Assembly (NCBI GenBank): GCA_049972525.1
Contig: JBMFKI010000004.1
Location: 1 to 64,000 of the forward strand
Reading direction: 5' to 3'
Length of the DNA stretch: 64,000 bases
DNA from: JAVZLQ01 sp049972525
GTDB lineage: Archaea; Thermoproteota; Bathyarchaeia; Bathyarchaeales; Bathycorpusculaceae
This document shows positions 15,609-24,538 of the stretch, piece after piece (positions within the stretch are counted from its first letter, which is position 1; every line of letters begins with the position of its first letter). A model generated the notes under the pieces. The model made no database searches and was not told the origin of the DNA. It was given only the letters and a program-made list of their open reading frames with translations. Both the position numbers and the translations under genes were made by a program.

Positions 15609-16511
15609 ATGAAGATTGCTTGCTACAGCACTCATGGAAAAGTTGAGGGGTATGGCGCCTTAGTTGACGATAGGGTGGTATGTTTACCCAAACTCGCCAA
15701 GCTTGCAGGGGAGAAATTTCCGGCGAAACTGGAGGAATTTATAACTTTAGGCGCTGATGTCGTTGAAAGAGCGGAAAAGCTAATGGAAAATGCCAAAGAC
15801 AGCGAAATTAAACGTTCTTCTTTGCCGATTAACCAAACAAGGTTGTTAGCACCGATAAAGTTTCCACCAAAAATCATCTGTTTGGGCTTGAACTACAAGG
15901 ATCATGCTGCTGAACAAAACGTGCCGATACCAGACGAACCGATAATATTTTTCAAACCAAGAACCACAATAATCGGACCGAACGAAAAAATAGTCAAACC
16001 AAGCTTTGTTAATCAGCTTGACTATGAAGCTGAACTTGCGGTGGTCATAGGGAGAAAAGCGAAGAATGTCAAAGTTTCAGAGGCAAAAACATACATTTTC
16101 GGATATACGATAATGAATGATGTTTCAGCTAGGGACATACAATTCAAGGACAAGCAGTGGACAAGGGGGAAAAGTTTTGACACGTTCGCCCCAACTGGGC
16201 CATGCATAACCACCATAAACCAAATTGAAGACACATCTAGCTTGTCCATCCGTACATGGGTTAACAGTGAGCTTCGCCAAAATTCAACAACGAAGAACAT
16301 GGTCTTCACAGTTGAGGAGGTTATACATCACCTAAGCCGAGTGATGACACTTGAACCGTGTGACATAATTGCAACTGGAACACCTGCAGGTGTTGGTTTT
16401 GCCATGAAGCCGAAACCGAAATTTCTGCAAGACGGCGATGTGGTAAGAATAGAAATTGAAAATATCGGTGTGCTTGAAAACACTGTTGCAGAGGAAAAAG
16501 AAGTTCGCTAG
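15609..16511 (+). CDS. Fumarylacetoacetate hydrolase (FAH)-family protein
   Basis: A 300-residue FAH-fold enzyme. A short N-terminal domain precedes the catalytic domain beginning IICLGLNYKDHAAEQN. Metal ligands are visible in DYEAELAVVIGR (ExE) and NDVSARDIQ, with the family's GKSFDTFAPTGPCI and ATGTPAGVGF stretches. Relatives include 2-hydroxyhepta-2,4-diene-1,7-dioate isomerase, acylpyruvase and oxaloacetate decarboxylase; which applies cannot be told from sequence alone. GAAGAGGA lies just before ATG 15609. Confidence 0.85.
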   Translation: MKIACYSTHGKVEGYGALVDDRVVCLPKLAKLAGEKFPAKLEEFITLGADVVERAEKLMENAKDSEIKRSSLPINQTRLLAPIKFPPKIICLGLNYKDHAAEQNVPIPDEPIIFFKPRTTIIGPNEKIVKPSFVNQLDYEAELAVVIGRKAKNVKVSEAKTYIFGYTIMNDVSARDIQFKDKQWTRGKSFDTFAPTGPCITTINQIEDTSSLSIRTWVNSELRQNSTTKNMVFTVEEVIHHLSRVMTLEPCDIIATGTPAGVGFAMKPKPKFLQDGDVVRIEIENIGVLENTVAEEKEVR

Positions 16512-16517
16512 ACGCAT

Positions 16518-18605
16518 TCACCTTTCAACTGTAACTTTGCTTACGCCAGCTTCCTTCTCAAGTCTTATCACATGTTCAGCTTTCTCAGCGAAGGCTTCGC
16601 TGTGCGTAACTGCTATTATTTGTTCTATAGCCTTTAAACGTGATATTGCCTCTGCCAAGCGGTCTATTGAACCGTCTTCTCTTCCAAGGCTTTCTGTAGG
16701 TTCATCGAGAAGCAGCATGCTTAACCCGTGACCAGTTCTTGACTGCATAATCAGCTGCCCCAAACCAAGGCGATACGCAAATGCAATAAGCGTTCTTTCT
16801 CCGCCAGACAAGTTGGAAACATCCCGTTCAACACCACTTTCGCTCTTTACGTACGGCGTGTAAGTTTCATCAATCATCACGTTTAGGAGCGGCCCTTCCC
16901 CGCCCACAAGACTATCTAGGATTTGTTGAACAAAGCTTCTCAAGATGCTTATGAACTCGCTTCTCAGTTTCGGTTGGATGCTGCGGTAGGCGTCACGTAT
17001 ATTGCCGATAACCTCGATGATTTTTCCAATCTTCTCCATCTGCTCAATCTTCTGCTGGGCATTATCTATTCTCTCCTTAACATCGTCTAAACGCTTAAGC
17101 AGCTCTTTCTTGCTGTTTTCCTTGCTTTTCAATTCGGATTCAAGCCTAAAAAACAGCTTATAGGCATAATCCCTCTGGTTTTTAGCATTTTCCAGCTGCG
17201 ATAAGTCAAATTTGCCAATTTCAGCTCGAACGGTTTCCAATTGCACGCGCAACTCCCTCTCCAACCTTTGTTTTTCTTTAAATTCTCGTGTAAGTTCAGA
17301 TAGCGCCTCTTCTTCCTTGCTGATATTTCCTTTCAAGTTTTCCAGCTGCAAATTAAGCGTTTGCAGATTGGAAAAGGCGTTGTTCGCTATGTTTCTTACA
17401 CGCTGAAGCTCTTCGATTTCCCGTTGAAGCTCACTTGCGGTCTTTTGCCTCTCAACATTTTCAGCTTGGATTCTCTGAAGCAAACCGCTTTTGTACTCAT
17501 CATTCAAGGGCTGCAAACAGAGGGGGCATCTACTTTCAGCTGAGAGCTCCGTGACCCTTTTCTGGTTTTCCCTCATGCCTTTTAGGGTTGACTCTTGCTC
17601 AGCCTTTAAGCTTGAAATTTGGTCGTCGAAGTATGTTAGGTACTGCCTTAAACTCTCAATCGGCTGATCTGGTGAGATTCCAACCTCTTTAAGTTTAAAC
17701 TTGCAAGATTCTATCTGTGCTTCTATTTGCGTTAAACGTTTTCTTATATTTTCAATTGTGCCTTTTCGCTGTTCAATTTTTTCCGCAATACTGGCTGATG
17801 CATCTTCGATGTTTGCTAAGCTTGTCTGTATCTGCGTTTCCTTCCTCCTATGCTCCTCAACCTGTGCCTTCAGTTCTTCAAGTCTTTTTAGCTTTAAATC
17901 AGCCTCTTCTAGCACCCTCTTCGCTTTTTCCAGTTCTCCGCTTTTCTCCTGCAGCTCGCTCTCAACTGCTGATAACTCTTCAACCGCTCGGTTGTATTCC
18001 GTCTTTAGCCTTTCAATTCCAACAACATCTGGATCTCCAGCATATGCTTTCCTTTCTCCCTCGTATTCTTTTACGTATCCCGCGAGGTTACTCCATGCAG
18101 TCTCGTAGTCTGATAAGCCGAAAAGCTCGTCTAGGCGCCTCTGTCTTTCTCTCGGCGTGATGTCTAAAAGTTCCTTCAAGTGTTCTTGCCTAACCCAAAC
18201 TATTTCACGGAAAATATCCTTATCCAAACCAGTTATTGCTCTTAGCTGTTCGGCGACAGCGTCGCCCTTTACGCTTGCTATTAAGGTTTCATCTTCGAAA
18301 AGTTTCAGTTCATCGAAGTCTTGGCTTATGCCCTTCCCACGCCTCTTTAGACCGCGAATTATTTTGTAGCTCTTACCGTTTTGGAAAAACTGGATGGTTA
18401 CTCTACCACTTTCTGCGCCTTCGCGAAGAAGATACTCATAGCCCTTTCCTAGAGGTTCACCGAACAAGGCGAAGTCTACAGCGTATAAAATGCTTGATTT
18501 TCCACATCCTAAACCGCCGACTAGGCAGTTGAACCCCTTTGTGAAGGGCACTGTTGACTTTACATGAGATCGGATATTCTCCAGCTGGATGATTTCAATT
18601 TTCAT
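16518..18605 (-). CDS. rad50: Rad50 DNA double-strand-break repair ATPase
   Basis: A 695-residue SMC-like ATPase. Walker A GGLGCGKSS is near residue 31, a long coiled coil is interrupted by the zinc hook SRCPLCLQP near residue 360, and the C-terminal lobe has signature LSGGERTLIAFAYRLGLGQL and Walker B LLLDEPTESLG. It works with Mre11 to bind and process DNA ends. Its ATG overlaps the end of mre11 by 4 nt. At 695 residues it is shorter than typical archaeal Rad50 (about 850-900), mainly through a shorter coiled coil. No HerA or NurA genes are adjacent. Confidence 0.95.
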   Translation of the reverse strand: MKIEIIQLENIRSHVKSTVPFTKGFNCLVGGLGCGKSSILYAVDFALFGEPLGKGYEYLLREGAESGRVTIQFFQNGKSYKIIRGLKRRGKGISQDFDELKLFEDETLIASVKGDAVAEQLRAITGLDKDIFREIVWVRQEHLKELLDITPRERQRRLDELFGLSDYETAWSNLAGYVKEYEGERKAYAGDPDVVGIERLKTEYNRAVEELSAVESELQEKSGELEKAKRVLEEADLKLKRLEELKAQVEEHRRKETQIQTSLANIEDASASIAEKIEQRKGTIENIRKRLTQIEAQIESCKFKLKEVGISPDQPIESLRQYLTYFDDQISSLKAEQESTLKGMRENQKRVTELSAESRCPLCLQPLNDEYKSGLLQRIQAENVERQKTASELQREIEELQRVRNIANNAFSNLQTLNLQLENLKGNISKEEEALSELTREFKEKQRLERELRVQLETVRAEIGKFDLSQLENAKNQRDYAYKLFFRLESELKSKENSKKELLKRLDDVKERIDNAQQKIEQMEKIGKIIEVIGNIRDAYRSIQPKLRSEFISILRSFVQQILDSLVGGEGPLLNVMIDETYTPYVKSESGVERDVSNLSGGERTLIAFAYRLGLGQLIMQSRTGHGLSMLLLDEPTESLGREDGSIDRLAEAISRLKAIEQIIAVTHSEAFAEKAEHVIRLEKEAGVSKVTVER

Positions 18606-19807
18606 TGGAAAAGCTCCTCTAGGGTCTGCTTAACTTTTTCCTCCTGCTTTTTCGTGAGGGGCTCGATTAGGCTAACGGCTATGCGCGCTATTTTTTCAGC
18701 CTCTTCGCGGCTGTGGCGTTCAGAAAAAATCTGCAGAAAGTATTCGAAAGACTTCGTCTTTAAATCTTTAAGCTCTCCTTGAAATATTGAGCGGACAATG
18801 TCCTCCGAAACTTCGCTTTCGCGCAGCAATATTATTGGATGTACAATAAGCGCTTTTTCCGCAGCGCTTCTGATTTGGGCTACGTCAACCTCGGCGCGAC
18901 TTGCCTCAACTGGTAGACTTCCCTTCAAAACTGGAATTATAATTACGCCTTCTTCATCTGCGCCTTTCACAAGTTGAACTGCCAAATCAGTTATTTTCGA
19001 AGGCATCAGTCCCGTAAAATCTTGCTCTAAAACGACAAATTTGCGAGTTGACTCAAGCTCCACAAACTTTAAAGAAGCCCTCTTCGACTCGTCAACCCTA
19101 ACATAGTAAAAGCCCTTTTTAATCCTAGCCTCATCATAATTGACTGTTTCCGTACACCCGCTGTAAACAAGTGTTCCAGACTTAAATTTCCCCTCATATG
19201 GCAAATGCACATGCCCCGCTGCATAATAATCAAAGCCATCTGGTAAAAGCTCTGGCGGTGCCTCAGCCTCCATGTAAGGCGGCTTAACGCTTGGAATATC
19301 TAAAGCCATGTGAAATACAAATATGTTAAAAAGCGATGGATCAGGCGTTGGCTTGTTCTGCTCCATAAAAACGGGAAGCTGCTCTTCGGTTTTGCGTCTT
19401 GTTCTAAAGTTTGGCACACCATAAACGTAGCAGCATTCCGGCTTAAGCCAACAAGCACCCTCATGTTTTGGCAGGTGGTAAATTAGTCCAGCACTGTCAA
19501 GCGGATTTAGGATCGTTCCCGTTATTATGTTTGGAGCTGAATCATGCGAACCGTCCACCGTTAAAACTGGAATTCCAGCATCTCTGAGGCGGCTAAAATT
19601 TCTAATAGCCATTTCAAGCGTCGCGTTTGATGGTCTAGCTTGGTGGAACAGGTCCCCTGCAATTATCATGAAGTCAGGCTTTAATTCTACGGCTTTATCC
19701 ACTAACTCTCCAAAGGCTCTGTCAAAGTCTTCGCGCCTTTCCTCTAGGCCGTACTGCGAATAACCCAAATGCAAATCTGCAGCGTGAATGAAGTTGAAAG
19801 CCTTCAA
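18602..19807 (-). CDS. mre11: Mre11 nuclease
   Basis: A 401-residue calcineurin-like phosphoesterase. The metal-binding motifs are FIHAADLHLGYSQYG (residues 6-20), MIIAGDLFHQARPS, a GNHD-equivalent DGSHDS, and DYYAAGHVHLPYEG. The C-terminal part caps the nuclease and contacts Rad50. It forms the MR complex with the Rad50 encoded immediately downstream (ATGA overlap). The start ATG at 19807 gives the normal N-terminus. Confidence 0.95.
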   Translation of the reverse strand: MKAFNFIHAADLHLGYSQYGLEERREDFDRAFGELVDKAVELKPDFMIIAGDLFHQARPSNATLEMAIRNFSRLRDAGIPVLTVDGSHDSAPNIITGTILNPLDSAGLIYHLPKHEGACWLKPECCYVYGVPNFRTRRKTEEQLPVFMEQNKPTPDPSLFNIFVFHMALDIPSVKPPYMEAEAPPELLPDGFDYYAAGHVHLPYEGKFKSGTLVYSGCTETVNYDEARIKKGFYYVRVDESKRASLKFVELESTRKFVVLEQDFTGLMPSKITDLAVQLVKGADEEGVIIIPVLKGSLPVEASRAEVDVAQIRSAAEKALIVHPIILLRESEVSEDIVRSIFQGELKDLKTKSFEYFLQIFSERHSREEAEKIARIAVSLIEPLTKKQEEKVKQTLEELFQ

Positions 19808-19902
19808 ATTTCTCTGCAGCTCCTAACAATGACGTTTTAGAATTGGTGAAAGCACTATTTTAAAATAACTTGACACATCAAACACTTTTTAGCGAGATAG
19901 AA

Positions 19903-19912
19903 ACATATAAAC
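19903..19912 (+). promoter_or_regulatory. TATA box for the AN1-protease gene
   Basis: ACATATAAAC lies about 50 nt before the ATG at 19958, in the divergent gap between mre11 and the AN1-protease gene. It leaves room for a short leader with an AAGGATTG ribosome-binding site. Confidence 0.4.
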
Positions 19913-19957
19913 AGTTGCCCGAATTTTAAGTTAAGCATCAAAAGGATTGTAAAAGCA

Positions 19958-20776
19958 ATGCAGTGCGACAAATGCAAGAAGGAAGTGTTCCTACCATTCA
20001 AATGTCCATATTGTGGAGGCTACTTCTGCGCTGAACACCGCCTACCAGAAAACCACAATTGCCCACAAATAGACCATGTGCACGCGCCAACGCATATAAC
20101 ACCAACAATAGTCGTTCAAAATCAAGGACCAACCGAATATTCCGTGACATACGTTTCAGTTGAACCTCCCAAAAGGGGCAAAGTTCATTTCAGCATAAAA
20201 GAGGCCCAACACTTAGCCATAGCCACATTATTGGTTATAGGCATAGCTTTATCACTAATAGTTTTTCCAGGGTTTAAAATAGAAATTATCGACCCAACCA
20301 TAATCGCAGCATCAGCTACAATATTGGTCGTATCCTTCTTCGCCCATGAAATGGCACATAAAATTACAGCTCAAAAACATGGTTTTTGGGCGGAGTTTAG
20401 GCTGACTTTTATGGGAGCAATATTAACATTGTTCTCTATAATGTCACCCTACTTCAAGGTTATATCGCCTGGCGCAGTAATAGTTTCTGGACTGGCAGAC
20501 AAGGAAACCCTTGGAAAAGTGTCAATCGCTGGACCAACAACCAATATAGCATTGTCAACAGCTTTTCTTGCAGCAAACTTTTTCAGCGCCCAGAATGCTT
20601 TAGCTCCAATATTTTTGTTTGGTGCAGCTTTCAACGCTTGGATAGCCCTTTTTAACTTAATCCCGCTGGGAATACTTGACGGCTTCAAAGTCTTCACGTG
20701 GAATAAGCGGATATGGATTTCAACCTTTGCAATAAGCCTACTTCTAACATGGTACTCCTACACGCTGATCTTTTAG
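19958..20776 (+). CDS. AN1 zinc finger fused to M50 site-2-protease-like membrane protein
   Basis: Residues 1-40 form an AN1-type zinc finger (CDKCKKEV, CPYCGGYFCAEH, then HNCP). The rest (about 85-272) is a multi-pass membrane protein with an M50 metalloprotease core: FFAHEMAHKI (HExxH) near residue 128, and the distal LIPLGILDGFKVF motif supplying the Asp ligand. Site-2 proteases cut substrates within the membrane. The AN1 finger, on the cytosolic side, could recruit substrates or ubiquitin-like modifiers; that is inference. Both motifs look intact. Confidence 0.85.
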   Translation: MQCDKCKKEVFLPFKCPYCGGYFCAEHRLPENHNCPQIDHVHAPTHITPTIVVQNQGPTEYSVTYVSVEPPKRGKVHFSIKEAQHLAIATLLVIGIALSLIVFPGFKIEIIDPTIIAASATILVVSFFAHEMAHKITAQKHGFWAEFRLTFMGAILTLFSIMSPYFKVISPGAVIVSGLADKETLGKVSIAGPTTNIALSTAFLAANFFSAQNALAPIFLFGAAFNAWIALFNLIPLGILDGFKVFTWNKRIWISTFAISLLLTWYSYTLIF

Positions 20777-20858
20777 CAAAAACCACTTTAACCTTCGGAA
20801 AAAGTTATTTACTTAATTAAACCTTACAGATTAAACGTAAAATTTTCGTGATAGCAAC

Positions 20859-21149
20859 ATGGTAAACAGAGATAGACACGACATAACATTCGCAATTTTG
20901 AAGAAAGCCATCCATGGAAAGAGGAAAACGGAAATAATGCGGGATGTAGGTTTGTCCTACATGCAGTCAAAACAATATTTCACGATGCTCTTGGAGAAAG
21001 GTCTGCTGGAAATCAGCGGCGACAAGCTTAAGACAACAAAGAAGGGTTTAGAATTTATGGAGAAATGCGCGAACTGCTTGTTATACCATTGGGGCAAACA
21101 AAAAAGCAACGATGGCAATTGTGTTTATGAGAGCTCTATGGTTACATGA
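20859..21149 (+). CDS. Small winged-helix DNA-binding protein
   Basis: A 96-residue archaeal winged helix: DITFAILKKAIHGKRKTEIM (helix 1-2), RDVGLSYMQSKQYFTMLLEK (recognition helix region) and GLLEISGDKLKTTKKGLEFM (wing). This is the HTH_45-type pattern of archaeal regulators. The tail carries three cysteines (CANCLLYHW, NCVYES) that could bind metal. Its 3' end overlaps that of the convergent uS10 gene by 25 nt. The target is unknown. Confidence 0.75.
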   Translation: MVNRDRHDITFAILKKAIHGKRKTEIMRDVGLSYMQSKQYFTMLLEKGLLEISGDKLKTTKKGLEFMEKCANCLLYHWGKQKSNDGNCVYESSMVT

Positions 21150-21433
21150 ACTTCTTCTGGAACACGAATACGCATTATGCGCCTCATAACTTGCCCTTCG
21201 GCATCAATGTATATGACGCGCTTATGGATGCGCATCTCCCATTTATCCCAAGTGGATGTTCCCTCGCCGCAGGGAGACTTCAAAACCGGGACGCGTAACC
21301 TTTTAGTGGGCAGTGGGATGGGCCCGTTCATTTTAACCCCGGTTTTCTCGGCGATGGCCTTCAGTTCCCCACATACCTCTTCCAGCTTCTCGTAATCTGT
21401 GCTTGTTAAGCGTATTCTTGCCATTTTAGCCAT
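21125..21433 (-). CDS. rps10: Ribosomal protein uS10
   Basis: A 102-residue uS10 of normal archaeal length. MAKMARIRLTSTDYEKLEEV is the family N-terminus; GPIPLPTKRLRVPVLKSPCG and MRIHKRVIYIDAE are the conserved loop and strand. It belongs to the 30S subunit head. ATG 21433 is chosen over the TTG at 21439. In many archaea this gene follows EF-1alpha; here it stands alone between small unrelated genes. Confidence 0.9.
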   Translation of the reverse strand: MAKMARIRLTSTDYEKLEEVCGELKAIAEKTGVKMNGPIPLPTKRLRVPVLKSPCGEGTSTWDKWEMRIHKRVIYIDAEGQVMRRIMRIRVPEEVHVTIELS

Positions 21434-21619
21434 CGCCAATCATTCCCGCAAGCTTTTCTAAACGGATTTGTTTGGTAATTACCTTACAACAACAAGCCGC
21501 AAATAAAAACTTATCGACAGTTGCTTTTGAGTTGTTAACCCTAATTTTTCCACTTGCGTGTCTGGTTAATATATCATCTTGACAAAGTTTATTGAAAAGG
21601 AAGTAATAGTCCTAAGCAG

Positions 21620-22294
21620 ATGGAAGAGAGCAGAATGGTAGCCAAAAAATTGAGAGTTAAGGCTGTACTCTTGGACTTGGATGGTACAATAGTTGACTCT
21701 AGGGAAGCCTATCTAGAAGCGTTAAAACATGCTTTCTCCGCAACTGGACAAAACATGATGATTGAAAAGACGGCGCTTGAGATCCCTAAGAGACTGGAAC
21801 AGAATTTGCCAATAAACGACTTGATAGGAAACGTGAACGCGCAACGGTTTTTGGAAGTATACCTCAAGTCCTATTATGAGGCAACAGCAGCAAAGACGAA
21901 GCCTATGCCGAAAATTTCAGAAACATTGGATAAACTTTCAGGTAGAGCAAAGCTGGCTTTGATAACTATGCGTTATGTTCCGAAGGAGAACGTGATTTCA
22001 GAACTTGAAGGATTCGGCTTATCAAAATACTTCCAGTATGTAGTTACGGCGCTTGACACCAAAAACCCTAAACCTTCTCCAGAAGCGCTGATACGGTGTG
22101 CTAAGCAGCTTTGCGTCGAACCTTGCGAGTGTGCAGTTGTAGGAGACTCTGTAGCTGATGTTAAAGCTGGGAAGAGGGCTGGCGCAAAGACTGTTGCTGT
22201 TTTAACTGGAATATTCTCCCTAAAAGAATTAAAGGCTGAAAAACCAGACCTAATTATTGAAAGCATCGATAAACTTCCAGATTTTATAGAATAA
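21620..22294 (+). CDS. HAD-superfamily phosphatase
   Basis: A 224-residue HAD hydrolase with all four motifs: AVLLDLDGTIVDSREAY (nucleophile and acid/base Asp), LALITMRY (Thr), TKNPKPSPEAL (Lys) and VVGDSVADVKAGKRAGA (acidic pair). A C1-type helical cap lies between motifs I and II, as in phosphoglycolate-phosphatase-like enzymes. The substrate is unknown. Confidence 0.85.
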   Translation: MEESRMVAKKLRVKAVLLDLDGTIVDSREAYLEALKHAFSATGQNMMIEKTALEIPKRLEQNLPINDLIGNVNAQRFLEVYLKSYYEATAAKTKPMPKISETLDKLSGRAKLALITMRYVPKENVISELEGFGLSKYFQYVVTALDTKNPKPSPEALIRCAKQLCVEPCECAVVGDSVADVKAGKRAGAKTVAVLTGIFSLKELKAEKPDLIIESIDKLPDFIE

Positions 22295-22412
22295 GCCTTT
22301 AAATTTGTCTGAAGATATTCTGTTTTTTGAAATATGGCTGAAAATTACTTAAAAATCTTATAGAAGCAACCATAAATAAAGCTTAATTAAAAGCTCAACA
22401 CCTAATTTAAAC

Positions 22413-23054
22413 ATGGAGAAGGCTTCAGAGCGGGAGTGTCAAATGAACTTCATTGAAATACTGTTGTCTGAAAGACTCAAAAACATAAACCCCTCATTAG
22501 ACATATTCGGCTCAGACCGCAAAGTGCTTCAAGTGGCATGTCAAGACCTAACGAACTATCTTAAAGTTCACTGGAACCTAATAGGAAAAGAGGCGAATGA
22601 CTGCGAAACGGCAGAACGCCTAGAAAAGTTTTTCAACGAAAATCCACGCGAACTGGAAGAGTTCCTTGACATTTGGACGGAAATATGGTTTAAGAAGTGG
22701 AAGGAACGCGTAAAACTGCTTATAGGAAACGAAAATTCAAAAAGGTGGGACAAAGTTACGAAAATTCTAAGCGACGCAGAACCATTATGGCGTAGACTTT
22801 CAAACCGTCAGGAGATGCAGGAAATAGTCGTTTCCACACTTGTGAAAAATGGCGAGATATGTGGCACAGCAATCTTGGCGGAGAACCTCCTAAAAATGGA
22901 GTTGGGAGAAAGAAAGAGGGAATATGCCAACGACGCAGAGCACATAGTAAAAATTGTTAACTCCACATTAAGAAAGGCAAGAGAATTGACAAGAAGCAGT
23001 GGACCACTAATTTACGTCAAAATTGATAGGGGCTACTACAATTTTACACATTAA
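22413..23054 (+). CDS. Hypothetical helical protein
   Basis: A 213-residue predicted helical protein with many Trp and charged residues (LDIWTEIWFKKWKERVKLLI, LWRRLSNRQEM). I recognise no family. ATG 22413 or ATG 22443 could be the start; the second gives MNFIEILLSERLKNI. It converges on the eL37 gene with 11 nt between them. The open frame and codon use look genuine, but no function can be assigned. Confidence 0.55.
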   Translation: MEKASERECQMNFIEILLSERLKNINPSLDIFGSDRKVLQVACQDLTNYLKVHWNLIGKEANDCETAERLEKFFNENPRELEEFLDIWTEIWFKKWKERVKLLIGNENSKRWDKVTKILSDAEPLWRRLSNRQEMQEIVVSTLVKNGEICGTAILAENLLKMELGERKREYANDAEHIVKIVNSTLRKARELTRSSGPLIYVKIDRGYYNFTH

Positions 23055-23065
23055 AAATGGCAAAA

Positions 23066-23254
23066 TTAACGAAGCCTTTCTTTATGAATGTTCCTTGTTT
23101 TCCACGAATACTCCTTGATAGATTTCGTTTCTCCGTAACCGCACGCTGCGCACCTTTTCTTCGTTACGTTATATGCTCTTCTGCCGCATCGTCTACAACG
23201 AATATGGAGAGTTTTTCCGGCGCGTTTGCCGAAAGAGGGCGTGCCTTTTCCCAA
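23066..23254 (-). CDS. rpl37e: Ribosomal protein eL37
   Basis: A 62-residue zinc-ribbon ribosomal protein: MGKGTPSFGKRAGKTLHIRC, then RRCGRRAYN and CAACGYG give the two CxxC pairs that bind zinc, followed by the basic SWKTRNIHKERLR tail. The TTG at 23254 is preferred over the GTG at 23261-23263 because it yields the canonical MGKGTPSFGK start and has AAGGTGA 5 nt upstream. It lies directly after the LSm gene, the usual archaeal pairing. Confidence 0.9.
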   Translation of the reverse strand: MGKGTPSFGKRAGKTLHIRCRRCGRRAYNVTKKRCAACGYGETKSIKEYSWKTRNIHKERLR

Positions 23255-23259
23255 AAGAT

Positions 23260-23487
23260 TCACCTTGGAGGTGGCGAAATTAGGACAACGTTATCCCCGC
23301 GGACAATTATCAAGCCAAGCTTCTTCACGCTTTCATTGTTTGTAGTGTCCTCTGTTTCTTCTAAAACGAGGTTTAAATGCTGGTCGAAACCCTTCAATCT
23401 TCCACGTAGGCTTTTCCCACCCTTCAAGCGTACAAGAACTATTTTACCCAGGTTTTGTTCAAGAATCTCCGTTGTCATCTCACTCAT
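23260..23487 (-). CDS. lsm: LSm (Sm-like) RNA-binding protein
   Basis: A 75-residue archaeal Sm protein. The Sm1 motif is LVRLKGGKSLRGRLKGFDQH, then LNLVLE; the Sm2 motif is LGLIIVRGDNVVLIS. It forms a heptameric ring binding U-rich RNA and acts in RNA stability and processing. It is in the conserved LSm-eL37 pair, with the eL37 gene following directly. Confidence 0.95.
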   Translation of the reverse strand: MSEMTTEILEQNLGKIVLVRLKGGKSLRGRLKGFDQHLNLVLEETEDTTNNESVKKLGLIIVRGDNVVLISPPPR

Positions 23488-23564
23488 TCAGGACCCTCAA
23501 ACCACATTTTATGTCTTTTATACTTAAACTTATACCATTTAAACCTATCTAAGGAGAAAGCCAA

Positions 23565-24068
23565 ATGTCCGCAAAATTTAGAAGACATTTTCTAAAAGCA
23601 AAGGATTTAAGGACGCTAATAAACGACGCCTCAAAAAAGCTGAAAATCAATTTAGAGCAAACGTTAAAGGGCAAGCTAAACGCTGAGGTTATCGAAGCCG
23701 ATGGCGCTGAAGTATACTTGCTGAATGGTAAAGCATTATTGGCTAAGGTGGATGGAAATCTCTTTCCAACGCTTACCTTTACAGAATACCTAAACTCAGC
23801 GCCTAAAGTAGTTGTCGATATGGGCGCTGTCCCGCATGTCTGTAATGGGGCGGATATTATGGCGCCAGGAATCAAAAATTTTATTGGAGAATTTAAAGGC
23901 GGCGATTTTGTTCTCGTTGTGGATGAAAAATATGGTAAGCCATTAGCTGTTGGCGAAATACTGTTTGACGCGGAAAGAGTTGCCGAAATCAAGCATGGTA
24001 GGGTTGTTAAAAACGTTCACTTTGTCGGCGACGAAGTGTGGAGTGTCATAAAGCGGGTTAAAGGTTAA
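23565..24068 (+). CDS. MCT-1-like PUA-domain RNA-binding protein
   Basis: A 167-residue protein with an N-terminal pre-PUA domain (about 1-78, KFRRHFLKAKDLRTL) and a C-terminal PUA domain (about 80-162, PKVVVDMGAVPHVCNGADIM, then APGI and GDFVLVVDE). This is the arrangement of eukaryotic MCTS1/eIF2D-N, where the protein binds the 40S subunit in initiation and recycling. Archaeal copies are conserved, and their role is inferred to be ribosomal. ATG 23565 follows AAGGAG. Confidence 0.85.
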   Translation: MSAKFRRHFLKAKDLRTLINDASKKLKINLEQTLKGKLNAEVIEADGAEVYLLNGKALLAKVDGNLFPTLTFTEYLNSAPKVVVDMGAVPHVCNGADIMAPGIKNFIGEFKGGDFVLVVDEKYGKPLAVGEILFDAERVAEIKHGRVVKNVHFVGDEVWSVIKRVKG

Positions 24069-24181
24069 GCTGGAATCCATATTTCAGATTCATAAGACAA
24101 TTATCTGTAATAGAAATTTAGACCTGAAATTAAGAAACACTTAAACTGTAGAAAAGAGAATAAAATTTAGAGAGGAGAAAA

Positions 24182-24538
24182 TTGCCGGGTTTAGGTGGAA
24201 TCCTGCGCAAGTCAAAAAGGGAAGAAAAAGCGGAATTGAAGGGTGCTTCTGGCAAGACATACCTTAAGGCTATGCCTCTCAGAGACTTGTCGGATCTTGA
24301 CAACGTGAAGGCCGAGGTGAAATCTGGCAACATACTAATTCTTAGAATAACCCCTCTCGCAAGCAAAAGCGTAGATGATGTTAAACGCGCTGTGAATGAG
24401 TTGTGCGAGTTTGCCGAATCTTTAGGCGGGGACATTGCAAGACTTGGAGAAGAACGTGTGGTTATTTGTCCCCCGAATGTTAAGATTTGGCGAGAAAAAA
24501 CTCCAGTTTCAAAGGAACCTATGGTCACAGCAGCCTGA
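24182..24538 (+). CDS. sepF: Cell-division protein SepF
   Basis: A 118-residue SepF. A short N-terminus is followed by the SepF core YLKAMPLRDLSDLDNVKAEV, GNILILRITPL and SVDDVKRAVNELCEFAESLG. In archaea SepF anchors FtsZ to the membrane; the N-terminus here (LGGILRKSKREEK) could be the membrane-targeting segment, although it is short. The start is TTG 24182 after GAGAGGAG. It overlaps the convergent FttA gene by 14 nt. FtsZ is not in this window. Confidence 0.85.
   Translation: MPGLGGILRKSKREEKAELKGASGKTYLKAMPLRDLSDLDNVKAEVKSGNILILRITPLASKSVDDVKRAVNELCEFAESLGGDIARLGEERVVICPPNVKIWREKTPVSKEPMVTAA

Noticed and set aside
17701..18160. Long plus-strand open frames inside rad50
   Set aside because: They are Ser/Leu/Cys-rich mirror frames of the rad50 coiled coil. 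They have no ribosome-binding sites, and rad50 is certain.
23057..23527. 156-codon plus-strand frame opposite eL37 and LSm
   Set aside because: Both minus-strand proteins are unmistakable and together account for this stretch.
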